A DNA stretch of 64,000 nucleotides, from assembly GCF_900176635.1 (NCBI RefSeq), contig NZ_FXLN01000002.1, positions 124,001 to 188,000 of the forward strand, given 5' to 3'. Positions 1-9,300 of this stretch are shown one piece after another; position 1 is the stretch's first letter; each line of letters opens with the position of its first letter. Source of the stretch: Clostridium merdae. GTDB taxonomy: Bacteria > Bacillota > Clostridia > Oscillospirales > Acutalibacteraceae. The position numbers and the translations under genes are program-made. The notes under the pieces were generated by a model. It saw only the letters and a program-made list of their open reading frames with translations. It was not told the origin of the DNA and did not search any database.

Positions 1-92
1 TCATTGCCCGGTGTAGAATAAAAATCGCAGTAGGGGCATTTCATTTTGCAGAATGGTACATGCAGGTATAGGCCAATTGGTTCGCGGTTCAT
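1..92 (-). CDS. hemW: HemW-like radical SAM protein, 5' end only
   Basis: The first 30 codons of a minus-strand gene run off the left edge. It starts at the ATG at 92 after a GGAGGG site 3-4 bases upstream. The peptide begins MNREPIGLYLHVPFC and continues with CKMKCPYCDFY, the CxxxCxxC cluster that binds the radical-SAM 4Fe-4S centre, followed by the aromatic-rich stretch typical of HemN/HemW. Position directly behind lepA is the common Firmicute arrangement for hemW (heme chaperone, formerly annotated as oxygen-independent coproporphyrinogen III oxidase). HemW cannot be told from HemN proper on 30 residues; gene order favours HemW. Confidence 0.8.
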   Translation of the reverse strand, partial: MNREPIGLYLHVPFCKMKCPYCDFYSTPGN

Positions 93-119
93 AATCCCTC
101 CGTTTCTGCTACGGTTCTT

Positions 120-1928
120 TTATTCATCCAGCTTTAAAACGCTCATGAAAGCCTCCTGCGGCACTTCTACGGAGCCGAGCTGGCGCATGCGTTTCTTACC
201 TTCCTTTTGCTTCTCAAGCAGCTTTCTCTTTCTTGAAATATCGCCGCCGTAGCATTTTGCAAGAACATCCTTACGCATGGCACGCACCGTTTCGCGAGCG
301 ATAATACGACCGCCGATACAAGCCTGAATGGGGATTTCAAATAGCTGGCGCGGGATTTTCTCTACAAGCTTCTCCGCCATTTTACGCCCGCGTGCATAAG
401 CCTTATCTGCATGAATGATAAACGACAAGGCGTCTACGGTTTCTCCGTTGAGAAGAATATCTAGCTTTACGAGGTTTGATTTTTCATACCCAATCAGCTC
501 GTAGTCAAACGATGCGTAGCCGCGGGTGCGGCTCTTGAGTGCGTCGAAGAAGTCGTACACAATCTCATTGAGCGGTAAGGTGTAATGAATGTCTACACGG
601 TCGGTGTCAATGTATTTCATATCCTGAAAAACACCGCGCCGCTCCTGGCAAAGCTCCATAATATTACCCACATACTCCGAGGGAGAATAGATGTGAGAGT
701 TCGTCATGGGCTCTTCTGCCAACATAATCAAGGTGGGGTCTGGGTAGTTTGTGGGGTTGTCCACATACACCACTTCGCCGCCTGTTTTGGTAATGCGGTA
801 CACAACGCTTGGTGCAGTAGTAATAATATCGAGGTCGTATTCGCGTTCCAAGCGCTCCTGAATAATTTCCATATGCAGCAGCCCCAAAAAGCCACAGCGG
901 AAACCAAAGCCGAGTGCGATGGAGGTTTCAGGCTCAAAAGATAGTGATGCGTCGTTTAGCTGCAATCGCTCCAATGCCTCACGCAGGTCGGAATAGTGAG
1001 CGCCATCCGCCGGGTACACACCGCAGAATACCATAGGCTGTGCGGTACGGTAACCGGGCAGGGGCTCTTTTGCCGGTTGGCTGGTTAGGGTAACGGTATC
1101 ACCCACGCGAGCATCCTTTACCGCCTTGATGGATGCAGAAATATACCCAACCTCTCCAGCGCAAAGACTAGAGGCTGGCTCCATGCCGGTGGCACGCAGG
1201 TAACCTACTTCCACTACGGTAAATTCACTGCCAGACGCCATCATCTTAATTTGGTCACCGGCGTGCACGGTTCCCTCTTTTACACGTACATATACAATAA
1301 CACCGCGGTAGGAATCGTAATAGGAGTCGAAAATCAAAGCCTGAAGCGGTGCGTTTTCATCGCCTTGTGGCGGAGGAATATCCTTTACCACACGCTCCAT
1401 AACTTGGTCAATATTTAGCCCCACCTTAGCAGAAATACACGGTGCATCCTGCGCAGGAAGACCAATAATATCCTCAACCTCATTTTTTACACGGTCAGGG
1501 TCGGCACTAGGCAAATCTATCTTGTTAATTACGGGCACAATTTCTAGCCCAGCATCCAACGCGAGGTAAGTGTTTGCCAATGTTTGCGCTTCAATTCCCT
1601 GTGAAGCATCCACAATGAGAATCGCACCCTCACAGGCTGCCAATGAGCGCGATACCTCGTAGTTAAAGTCAACATGGCCAGGGGTATCAATAAGATTAAA
1701 GATATAATCCTCCCCATCGTTGGCTCGGTAAACCAGCGTGACCGCGTGCGCTTTAATTGTAATGCCGCGTTCCCGCTCCAAATCCATGTTGTCTAACAAT
1801 TGATTTTCCATGTCTCGCAGAGCAACTGCCTTTGTTTGCTCTAAAATACGGTCAGCCAATGTGCTTTTACCATGGTCTATATGGGCGATAATACTGAAAT
1901 TTCTGATTCTGTCTCTTGGAATCGACAT
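120..1928 (-). CDS. lepA: Elongation factor 4 (LepA), ribosome back-translocase GTPase
   Basis: A 602-residue translational GTPase of normal LepA length. The G domain shows AHIDHGKST (15-23), the RERGITIK switch I segment (about 52-59), DTPGH (81-85) and NKID (135-138). EF-G-like domains II, III and V and the LepA-specific C-terminal domain follow, and the protein lacks EF-G domain IV. I chose the ATG at 1928 because AGGTGA lies about four bases upstream; a TTG seven codons earlier (1949) is in frame but has a worse site. hemW follows after 27 bases, so the two are probably cotranscribed. Known role: rescues or remodels stalled ribosomes at the membrane or under ionic stress. Confidence 0.97.
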   Translation of the reverse strand: MSIPRDRIRNFSIIAHIDHGKSTLADRILEQTKAVALRDMENQLLDNMDLERERGITIKAHAVTLVYRANDGEDYIFNLIDTPGHVDFNYEVSRSLAACEGAILIVDASQGIEAQTLANTYLALDAGLEIVPVINKIDLPSADPDRVKNEVEDIIGLPAQDAPCISAKVGLNIDQVMERVVKDIPPPQGDENAPLQALIFDSYYDSYRGVIVYVRVKEGTVHAGDQIKMMASGSEFTVVEVGYLRATGMEPASSLCAGEVGYISASIKAVKDARVGDTVTLTSQPAKEPLPGYRTAQPMVFCGVYPADGAHYSDLREALERLQLNDASLSFEPETSIALGFGFRCGFLGLLHMEIIQERLEREYDLDIITTAPSVVYRITKTGGEVVYVDNPTNYPDPTLIMLAEEPMTNSHIYSPSEYVGNIMELCQERRGVFQDMKYIDTDRVDIHYTLPLNEIVYDFFDALKSRTRGYASFDYELIGYEKSNLVKLDILLNGETVDALSFIIHADKAYARGRKMAEKLVEKIPRQLFEIPIQACIGGRIIARETVRAMRKDVLAKCYGGDISRKRKLLEKQKEGKKRMRQLGSVEVPQEAFMSVLKLDE

Positions 1929-2207
1929 ACTGTCACCTGATTCTCCCAACTGTTCAAATTCTATGTGCTTTTCCTGCGAACATACTGTAATTATGTAATA
2001 CAGTATTATACCATAAACACCGTAGAATGAAAAGGAAAATGTAGAGCCGGTGCGGGAAAATGGTGGAAGAAAACGGCGAAAGAACTGGTAACTGGGGTAT
2101 AGATTTTAGGGCTTTGCTTATAATAAACAACAATTCATGTTGTTGTATGAATCTTCATTCAAACAACGGTATAGAAATAAAAGAGTGTGAAACGGAGATG
2201 ATGGGTT

Positions 2208-3782
2208 TTGTGGAGTCCTTTTCCCAATCAAAATCAAAAGCAAAACCAGATAGATAAAGCCATTAAGAAGCAGCAAAAGCAGAAGGAAGCAGATTCAACC
2301 AGTGAGAAAGAAAAAATGAGTGCTTCGCTTGAAGACAACTGCCAGCACTTTGAAGATTTATTTAAAGATAACGATACCATTATTGTAAGAGACATGCAGA
2401 ATGCACACCATTCGAATTTGCAGTTTCGCATGTATTACAGTGAGGGAATGGTAGATACCACAAAGCTGGAAAACAGCGTGATGCGGCCTTTGATTCAGTC
2501 ACCGGAGCGGGTTGGGGTGAACGACCCGATAGAAGGCCTGGTAAAGCGGGTTCTTACGGCAGTTGAAATGCAAATAACCGATAGCTGGGAAGAAATTATA
2601 GATGCAATCACATATGGGGATGCCGTAATGTTTGTATCAAATTGCGCACATGCAATTATTCTGCCCGCGAAAAAATTTGAATTACGTTCCGTTGAGGAAC
2701 CGGACGCTGAAAAAATAATTTCAGGCCCACGTGAGGGGTTTAATGAAAGCCTTATCGTTAACCTTACCCTACTGCGACGCAAGCTGCGTACTGAAGATTT
2801 GAAACTAAAATATTACACATTTGGCCGCCGTACCCAAACAAAAGGCTGTATTTGTTATTTAGATAGCTTGGTAAACAAAAGAATATTAAAGCTATTAAAC
2901 GAGAGGCTCAAAAAAATAGATATTGATGCAGTATTAGACACCAACTATATTTCTGAGCTGATTCGCGATTCCTCTACCTCCCCGTTTCGCAGTACCGGTT
3001 ATACAGAACGACCGGATGTGGTTGCGGCAAAAATGCTCGAAGGTAGAATTGCCATTTTTTTAGATGGAACTCCTGTAGTGCTAACCGTTCCCTATTTATT
3101 TATTGAGAATTTTCAGAGCAGTGAGGACTATTACCTCAATTTCTCTTATACTTCATTTTCCCGCATGTTGCGTATACTGGGCTTTTTTCTTACCATTACG
3201 GTGCCAGGCTTTTATATTGCTATTGTTGCTTTTCACCACGAGATGCTGCCAACGCCGCTGCTTATTAATATTGCAAATGAGCGGCAAGGAGTGCCCTTAC
3301 CGGCTGCCGCCGAGGCGTTTATAATGCTGATCGTTTTTGATATTTTACGAGAAACCGGTGTACGAATGCCCTCTAATATTGGCCAGGCGCTTAGCATAGT
3401 GGGTGCCCTTGTAATTGGGCAGGCCGCCGTGGAAGCAAAGCTGGTAGCGGCACCAATGATCATTATTGTGGGTTTAACCGGCATTACAGCATTACTGGTA
3501 CCAAAAATGAATGCACCCATCATTTTTGTTCGTATGTTTATTTTAATGGGAGCTTCTGTTATGGGGCTGTTTGGTATGGTGTTAACGCTTAGTGCTTTGT
3601 TTATACACATGTTGAATTTAGACTCCTTCGGAGTGTCGCAACTTACACCTTCCGCAAAGCTGCAGTTTCAAGATGTGAAGGATAAGATGATTCGTGCACC
3701 GTGGTGGACGATGATTCGTCGCCCCGCAAAAATAGGACAGGATACGGTACGCCAAAAAACGTACCCAAAGGCAAAAGAATGA
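2208..3782 (+). CDS. GerA-family spore germinant receptor A subunit
   Basis: A 524-residue GerAA/GerKA-type protein. The N-terminal half is hydrophilic (Gln/Lys-rich leader, then the globular ligand-related domain), and about residues 300-480 carry the membrane segments, including the stretch starting FLTITVPGFYIAIVAFHHEM that is typical of the family. The start is TTG at 2208, ten bases after a GGAG at 2194. The next gene, the C subunit, overlaps the stop codon. In spores, A, B and C subunits form an inner-membrane receptor that senses nutrients and triggers germination. A TGAATC at 2148 with a TATAGA-like box at 2170 could be a forespore promoter, but the match is weak. The specific ligand cannot be predicted. 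Confidence 0.93.
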   Translation: MWSPFPNQNQKQNQIDKAIKKQQKQKEADSTSEKEKMSASLEDNCQHFEDLFKDNDTIIVRDMQNAHHSNLQFRMYYSEGMVDTTKLENSVMRPLIQSPERVGVNDPIEGLVKRVLTAVEMQITDSWEEIIDAITYGDAVMFVSNCAHAIILPAKKFELRSVEEPDAEKIISGPREGFNESLIVNLTLLRRKLRTEDLKLKYYTFGRRTQTKGCICYLDSLVNKRILKLLNERLKKIDIDAVLDTNYISELIRDSSTSPFRSTGYTERPDVVAAKMLEGRIAIFLDGTPVVLTVPYLFIENFQSSEDYYLNFSYTSFSRMLRILGFFLTITVPGFYIAIVAFHHEMLPTPLLINIANERQGVPLPAAAEAFIMLIVFDILRETGVRMPSNIGQALSIVGALVIGQAAVEAKLVAAPMIIIVGLTGITALLVPKMNAPIIFVRMFILMGASVMGLFGMVLTLSALFIHMLNLDSFGVSQLTPSAKLQFQDVKDKMIRAPWWTMIRRPAKIGQDTVRQKTYPKAKE

Positions 3783-4918
3783 AAAAAGCATTATGCACTC
3801 TGCTCGTCATCTGCCTTATGCTCCCCTTGGCAGGCTGCTGGAACTACCGGGGATTAAACGAGATGGCCATTGTGGCCGGAATGGCTGTAGACAGTGTAGA
3901 CGGGCAGTATTTAATTACGTTTGAAGTGATGGATATGCAACGATCCACAAAAACGGAGGGACCTTCCTCGGAACTTGTGTTTTCAAAGGGCCCGTCTATT
4001 TTTGAGGCAATTCGCAATTCAAAGCGGCAATTAGCCAGTAAGCTTTATTTCGGAAACATGCAGATTATAATTATCAGCAGTAAAATAGCGGAAGAGAACG
4101 GCATTAATTCATTATTGGATTTTATTCTGCGGGACGCTGAAATGCGAGAAACAACAGAGATGGTTGTTTCTCGCGAAGAAACGGCGCGTGAACTGCTCAT
4201 GGGTAGTAAGAAAGACACCGGAGCGGTATCTTATGACATGATACGTATCATCCGAGAAGATTTAAACGTGACCGGTTCGGTTCCCAGCGCGCAAATTTAC
4301 CGAATATATAATAAGTTAAAAACACCGGGAGTAGACGTGGCTCTCCCAGCTTTTTATGTTGCGGAAGAACCGGGAACCGGCAAAAAGCATATTGAAACCT
4401 ATGGAAGTGCGGTGTTTCGGAAGGACAAGCTGGCAGGGTTCCTCTCTGCCGAAGAAACCAAAGTGCTGCTTATGGCTAACAATGCTTTAAAAGGGGGACT
4501 TGTAACGGTTTACATGCCGTCAATTACTCCAAATAACATCACACTCGAATTAAAGAACGTGGATTCCGACATGCGCTATGAAGCAACCGATCAAAAAATT
4601 AATGTGACACTAAAAACAAATATACAAGCCTATTTGGGGGAGTTCCCCCACAATAATAGCAAAGAGGATATTGTAGTCATTGACCCAGTTACTGCTGCTA
4701 CAGAAAAGATGCTACAAAACCAGATTCAAGACGTTATTAAAAAACTGCAAACACAATATCAATCGGATGTTTTAGGGATAGGCAGCCTTATTTACCGCAA
4801 AAACCTTTCTCTATGGAGGCAGATTTCGGGTCAGTGGGATGAAATGTACCGTACCGTACCAGTAGAGGTCACCGTGAAATTGCATATCACCAATACCGCT
4901 ATGATGCGTGAGTCGTAG
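3779..4918 (+). CDS. Ger(x)C-family germination lipoprotein
   Basis: A 379-residue lipoprotein with a hydrophobic signal peptide and a lipobox LAGC whose Cys is residue 20, followed by WNYRGLNEMAIVAGMAVD, the hallmark N-terminus of GerAC/GerKC proteins. The ATG at 3779 overlaps the stop of the A-subunit gene (ATGA arrangement), indicating translational coupling; a longer frame from 3701 would bury the signal peptide and is rejected. The protein should be lipidated and sit on the outer face of the spore inner membrane as the C subunit of the receptor. Confidence 0.93.
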   Translation: MKKALCTLLVICLMLPLAGCWNYRGLNEMAIVAGMAVDSVDGQYLITFEVMDMQRSTKTEGPSSELVFSKGPSIFEAIRNSKRQLASKLYFGNMQIIIISSKIAEENGINSLLDFILRDAEMRETTEMVVSREETARELLMGSKKDTGAVSYDMIRIIREDLNVTGSVPSAQIYRIYNKLKTPGVDVALPAFYVAEEPGTGKKHIETYGSAVFRKDKLAGFLSAEETKVLLMANNALKGGLVTVYMPSITPNNITLELKNVDSDMRYEATDQKINVTLKTNIQAYLGEFPHNNSKEDIVVIDPVTAATEKMLQNQIQDVIKKLQTQYQSDVLGIGSLIYRKNLSLWRQISGQWDEMYRTVPVEVTVKLHITNTAMMRES

Positions 4919-4930
4919 GAGGGTCTTCTT

Positions 4931-5143
4931 TTGGTATACGTTATAATAATTGCTTTGTTTGTGGGGGTCATCCTCATCGATTACCTGCCGAAAAGAAAGC
5001 TGCTTTCCCGGCCGATACGCTGGTTTTATGTAGGAATATGTTTCATTAGTTTTACAGTGCTCATGCTGGAACAGGCAAATATGCCGATTCCCAGAGTTTC
5101 AACACTATTAACTTGGATGGTTGAAAAGATATACGGGATTTAA
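4931..5143 (+). CDS. Small membrane protein inside the ger operon
   Basis: A 70-residue frame starting with TTG at 4931, seven bases after a very strong AGGAGGG (4917-4923). It has two predicted membrane segments (about residues 2-16 and 33-46) separated by the basic loop LPKRKLLSRPIR. It sits between the C and B subunit genes with 12-15 base gaps, so it is surely translated as part of the operon. I do not recognise a named family. Small ORFs have been noted in germinant receptor operons of other spore formers, so an accessory (D-like) subunit is a reasonable inference but is not shown by sequence. Confidence 0.75.
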   Translation: MVYVIIIALFVGVILIDYLPKRKLLSRPIRWFYVGICFISFTVLMLEQANMPIPRVSTLLTWMVEKIYGI

Positions 5144-5158
5144 GGTGGGAAAATTGAT

Positions 5159-6283
5159 ATGATGAAAACCATACACGATTGCCCGGTTTCCTCACGGGAA
5201 ATGATTTTAATGATTGTATTGTTTGTGTTCGGAAGCAGCGTGGTAATGGGCGTAAACTCAGACACACGGCAAGACTCGTGGATTTGCCTATTAATAGGGG
5301 CCGCTCTGTGTATTCCTGTGTTTTTGCTGTATGCCAGAATTGTAAAGTTAATGGGTGACGACGATTTTTTTACCTGCATTATCAATTGGCTTGGGGAAGT
5401 TCTTGGGCGAATTGTAATTGCATTGCTGGTTTGGTATTATCTGTATTTAGCCGCAATTGTACTTCGTAACTTTTCGGAGTTCATGGAAATTGTGGCTATG
5501 CCTGAAACGCCCCAAATACCAATGATGATTGCCTTGGTTCTTGTAATGGCATACCTATGCAAAAGCAGAATTCAGGTAATTGCGCAATGGGCGGTTGTAG
5601 GCATTTATGTAACCATGGGCATTGTGCTTTTAACCCTTCTTGCCACGGTTTCGCATATGCAAATAGATTACCTGCTGCCGGTTATGGAACACTCTCGTGC
5701 GGAAATAACAAAAAGCTCTTTGCAAGTTTTTGCATTCCCATATGCGGAGTGTGTGGTGATTTTGCCGCTTATTTCAGCGGTAAAAAACGCAAACCCTTAT
5801 AAAATTTTTCTAAAAGGATTAGGAATGTCTACGGTCATTTTGCTGTTAATTGTTTTAAGGAATATTTTATGTATTGGGTCGTATTTAATGGAAGCAGAAT
5901 ATTTTCCCTCCTATTCCTGCGCAAGAATTATGGAGATTGGAAGCTTCCTTTCACGAATTGAGGGCACAATTTCAGTCAATTTTATTGTTGCGGGGGTAAC
6001 CAAAGCAACCCTTTGCATTTATTCTGGAACGTTAGGTGCCGCAAAGCTGCTTAATATACCCAATAAGCTGGATTTGATTATTATGCCGGTTTGCATGTTT
6101 GCGTTAATGCTTTGTGCGATTTCTTACAGTGACGCAGTGCAGATGTTTGATTTTCTCGATATTTATCCCCTGTACTCCATTCCGTTTCAAGTAGGTCTTC
6201 CGGTTCTTATTTGGTTGGCAGCTGAGTGGAAATCTCGCGCGAAAAAAATGTCTTTTCACAAAACGGCAGCACAAAATTCTTAA
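5159..6283 (+). CDS. GerAB-family germination permease (receptor B subunit)
   Basis: A 374-residue integral membrane protein with about ten hydrophobic segments and the layout of the GerAB/GerKB group of the amino acid-polyamine-organocation superfamily. The N-terminus (SSREMILMIVLFVFGSSVVM) and the central PYAECVVILPLISAVKN segment are family-like. It starts with ATG at 5159, behind AAGGTGGGA at 5142-5150. As the B subunit it is expected to form the ligand-binding pocket or channel of the receptor. It ends the operon; no clear terminator is visible before the next gene at 6384. Confidence 0.93.
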   Translation: MMKTIHDCPVSSREMILMIVLFVFGSSVVMGVNSDTRQDSWICLLIGAALCIPVFLLYARIVKLMGDDDFFTCIINWLGEVLGRIVIALLVWYYLYLAAIVLRNFSEFMEIVAMPETPQIPMMIALVLVMAYLCKSRIQVIAQWAVVGIYVTMGIVLLTLLATVSHMQIDYLLPVMEHSRAEITKSSLQVFAFPYAECVVILPLISAVKNANPYKIFLKGLGMSTVILLLIVLRNILCIGSYLMEAEYFPSYSCARIMEIGSFLSRIEGTISVNFIVAGVTKATLCIYSGTLGAAKLLNIPNKLDLIIMPVCMFALMLCAISYSDAVQMFDFLDIYPLYSIPFQVGLPVLIWLAAEWKSRAKKMSFHKTAAQNS

Positions 6284-6383
6284 AATAAATTTTTCTTCGG
6301 AAACAAGGACTGTAAATCTCCATAATATGCTAACAGAAATTAACTCTGATCATAGGCCTCTGTGACAGATAGGAGATTTGCAT

Positions 6384-9300
6384 ATGTCAGCTGATAGTAG
6401 ATACCCTTTTGGCAGAGGGGATAAAATGCCGTTCTTTTATGCCAAGGAAAATAACACAAACAATGGTGCGGGGTGTCCGTCGTGTCCCGTTCCCTGCCCT
6501 GCTCCGTGCCCAACACCATGCCCGCCGCCATACCCCTGCCCAACTGGCGCGACGGGCCCCACTGGGCCAACCGGCCCTACGGGTGAAACGGGGAGCGGTT
6601 TCCCGGGGCCAACTGGTGCCACCGGTGCAATTGGTCCAACCGGTCCGGCGGGCGCAACGGGTCTTACGGGTCCTACGGGGAGCCTCGGCCCCACCGGCCC
6701 TACTGGGCCAGTGGGTACAACTGGAGAAACAGGTACATCAGGCCCTGCGGGAATGCAGGGTCTTCAAGGCTCTATAGGTCCGCAGGGGCCTCAGGGAGTA
6801 CAGGGCCCCATAGGGCCAATAGGCCCTATGGGTGCTATTGGTCCCACTGGTGCGGCTGGAATACAAGGAGTGGCGGGGCCTACTGGGCCTACCGGGTTTA
6901 CAGGAGCCACCGGTGCTGTTGGCCCCACTGGGCCGGTAGGACCCACCGGAACAGCAGGTGCTCCGGGTACGCCTGGGTCGGCAGGTCCCCAAGGCCCTCA
7001 GGGTACGGTGGGGCCGCAAGGCCAGCAGGGTAGCCAAGGCTTTCCCGGCCCAACCGGTGCCATTGGTGCAACTGGTCCCACGGGTGCAACCGGCATGGCG
7101 GGAGCCGTAGGTTTAACCGGTGCAACAGGGCCTACGGGCGCTACGGGCGTTACAGGGGCCATTGGTCCAACCGGACCTACCGGAAGCATAGGAATTACCG
7201 GAGCAACCGGCCCAACAGGTCCAACGGGAGCTGTTGGTATGATGGGCTTAACCGGGCCAACCGGCCCGGCAGGAATGGTTGGCGCTACCGGTCCGGTGGG
7301 ACCCATGGGGATGCAGGGGCTGCAAGGCTCTCAAGGTCCGCAGGGCGCACAAGGAATTCAGGGAAATGTTGGTGCGACAGGAAGTGTTGGCCCGACCGGC
7401 CCTACGGGTGCAGTGGGCGCTGTGGGTGCAACGGGTCCTACTGGCGCTACGGGAGCGATTGGTATTGCTGGTCCTACTGGCCCAACCGGTGCCACAGGTG
7501 CAATGGGAGCCATTGGCCCAACCGGCGCTACTGGTACCACGGGGGCAGCGGGTGTTGCAGGACCCACCGGTCCCACGGGTGAATCCGGAGTTGTGGGAGC
7601 TACCGGACCCACCGGAGCGACCGGTGCAACGGGCGCAATGGGTTTTATCGGAGCGACTGGCCCAACCGGTGCGGCAGGACCGGCAGGCGCGGTTGGCCCA
7701 ACCGGAGTGCAAGGTCCTCAGGGAAATATTGGCCCACAAGGTGCACAGGGCCTGCAGGGAATTGCAGGAGCAAGAGGTCCGCAAGGCATTGCCGGCCCGC
7801 AGGGTGCGCAGGGAATACAAGGGGATACCGGGCCCACTGGAGGGATTGGTTCCACGGGTCCTACCGGCGCGATTGGTGCCATTGGTGCGACTGGTCCCAC
7901 CGGAGCCATTGGTGCAACCGGTGCGACGGGTATTGCGGGTGCTACTGGTCCAACTGGAGCGGCAGGTTCTACGGGAGCTATTGGCCCGACTGGTGCAACG
8001 GGTGCCGCTGGAGCAGCAGGTATCGCAGGTCCTACCGGACCCACGGGCGCAGCCGGTGTTGTAGGAGCAACCGGACCCACCGGCGCAACGGGTGCCACTG
8101 GTTTGATTGGTTTCACGGGAGCCACCGGTCCCGCCGGAGCCGTTGGTGCAACCGGTGCAGTCGGCCCCACAGGAGCACAGGGGCCTCAGGGAAATATTGG
8201 ACCGCAAGGTGCACAAGGCTTACAAGGTGTTGCGGGTCCTGTTGGTGCACAGGGACCACAGGGAATCGTAGGTCCGCAGGGGGCACAAGGAATACAAGGA
8301 GAAACAGGAGCCACTGGAGCAGTAGGCCCAACCGGAGCTACGGGAGCCGCTGGTATTATCGGAGCAACTGGCCCCACTGGTGCAACGGGTTCGACAGGCG
8401 CGGCGGGTATTGCAGGCCCTACGGGGCCCACCGGAGCCGTGGGTTCAACGGGAGCCATTGGCCCGACTGGTGCAACCGGCGCCTCTGGTGAAACGGGTAT
8501 TGCTGGTCCTACTGGTCCAACTGGAGCGGCAGGTATTGTGGGTGCAACGGGTCCTGCTGGCGCAACCGGCGCCACAGGTGCTACGGGGCTAATAGGCGCT
8601 ACCGGCGCTACGGGAGCAATGGGCCCCGCTGGCGCGATTGGCCCAACCGGCGCTCAGGGACCACAGGGGATTGTTGGTCCACAGGGTCCTCAGGGAATAC
8701 AAGGGATTGGAGCACGAGGCATACAGGGTATTGTTGGGCCACAAGGCCCTCAGGGAAATCAAGGCGAAATTGGCCCCACGGGAGCTACGGGTGCCACTGG
8801 TTTAGAGGGTGCTATGGGCGCCACAGGCCCAACCGGAGCCATTGGTCCAGCAGGAGTAGCGGGTCCAACCGGAGAGCAGGGGCCACGAGGCGATGTAGGC
8901 CCGCAAGGGTTACAGGGAATACAAGGTGTAGCTGGCCCACAAGGGGCGCAGGGTATTGTTGGCCCTCAAGGCGCGCAGGGAATACAGGGAGATACTGGCC
9001 CGACCGGTGCCGTAGGCCCCACAGGCCCCATAGGAGCGGTTGGTGCCATTGGTGCAACCGGCCCTACGGGTGCAACGGGTTTGACAGGTGCTACCGGTCT
9101 TTCGGGTCCTATCGGACCCACAGGAGCTGTAGGTCCAACAGGTGCCATAGGCCCCACTGGCGCTACGGGTGCCACTGGTTCAGCAGGTACCGCAGGCCCT
9201 ACCGGTCCTACGGGAGCGGCAGGTATTGTAGGCGCAACGGGCCCCACCGGCGCGACAGGTGCTACTGGCGCAATGGGCTTCACTGGAGCAACCGGCCCTA

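Noticed and set aside
2060..2257. A 65-residue frame ahead of the GerA-family gene
   Set aside because: It overlaps the receptor gene start in another frame and lacks a usable ribosome-binding site.
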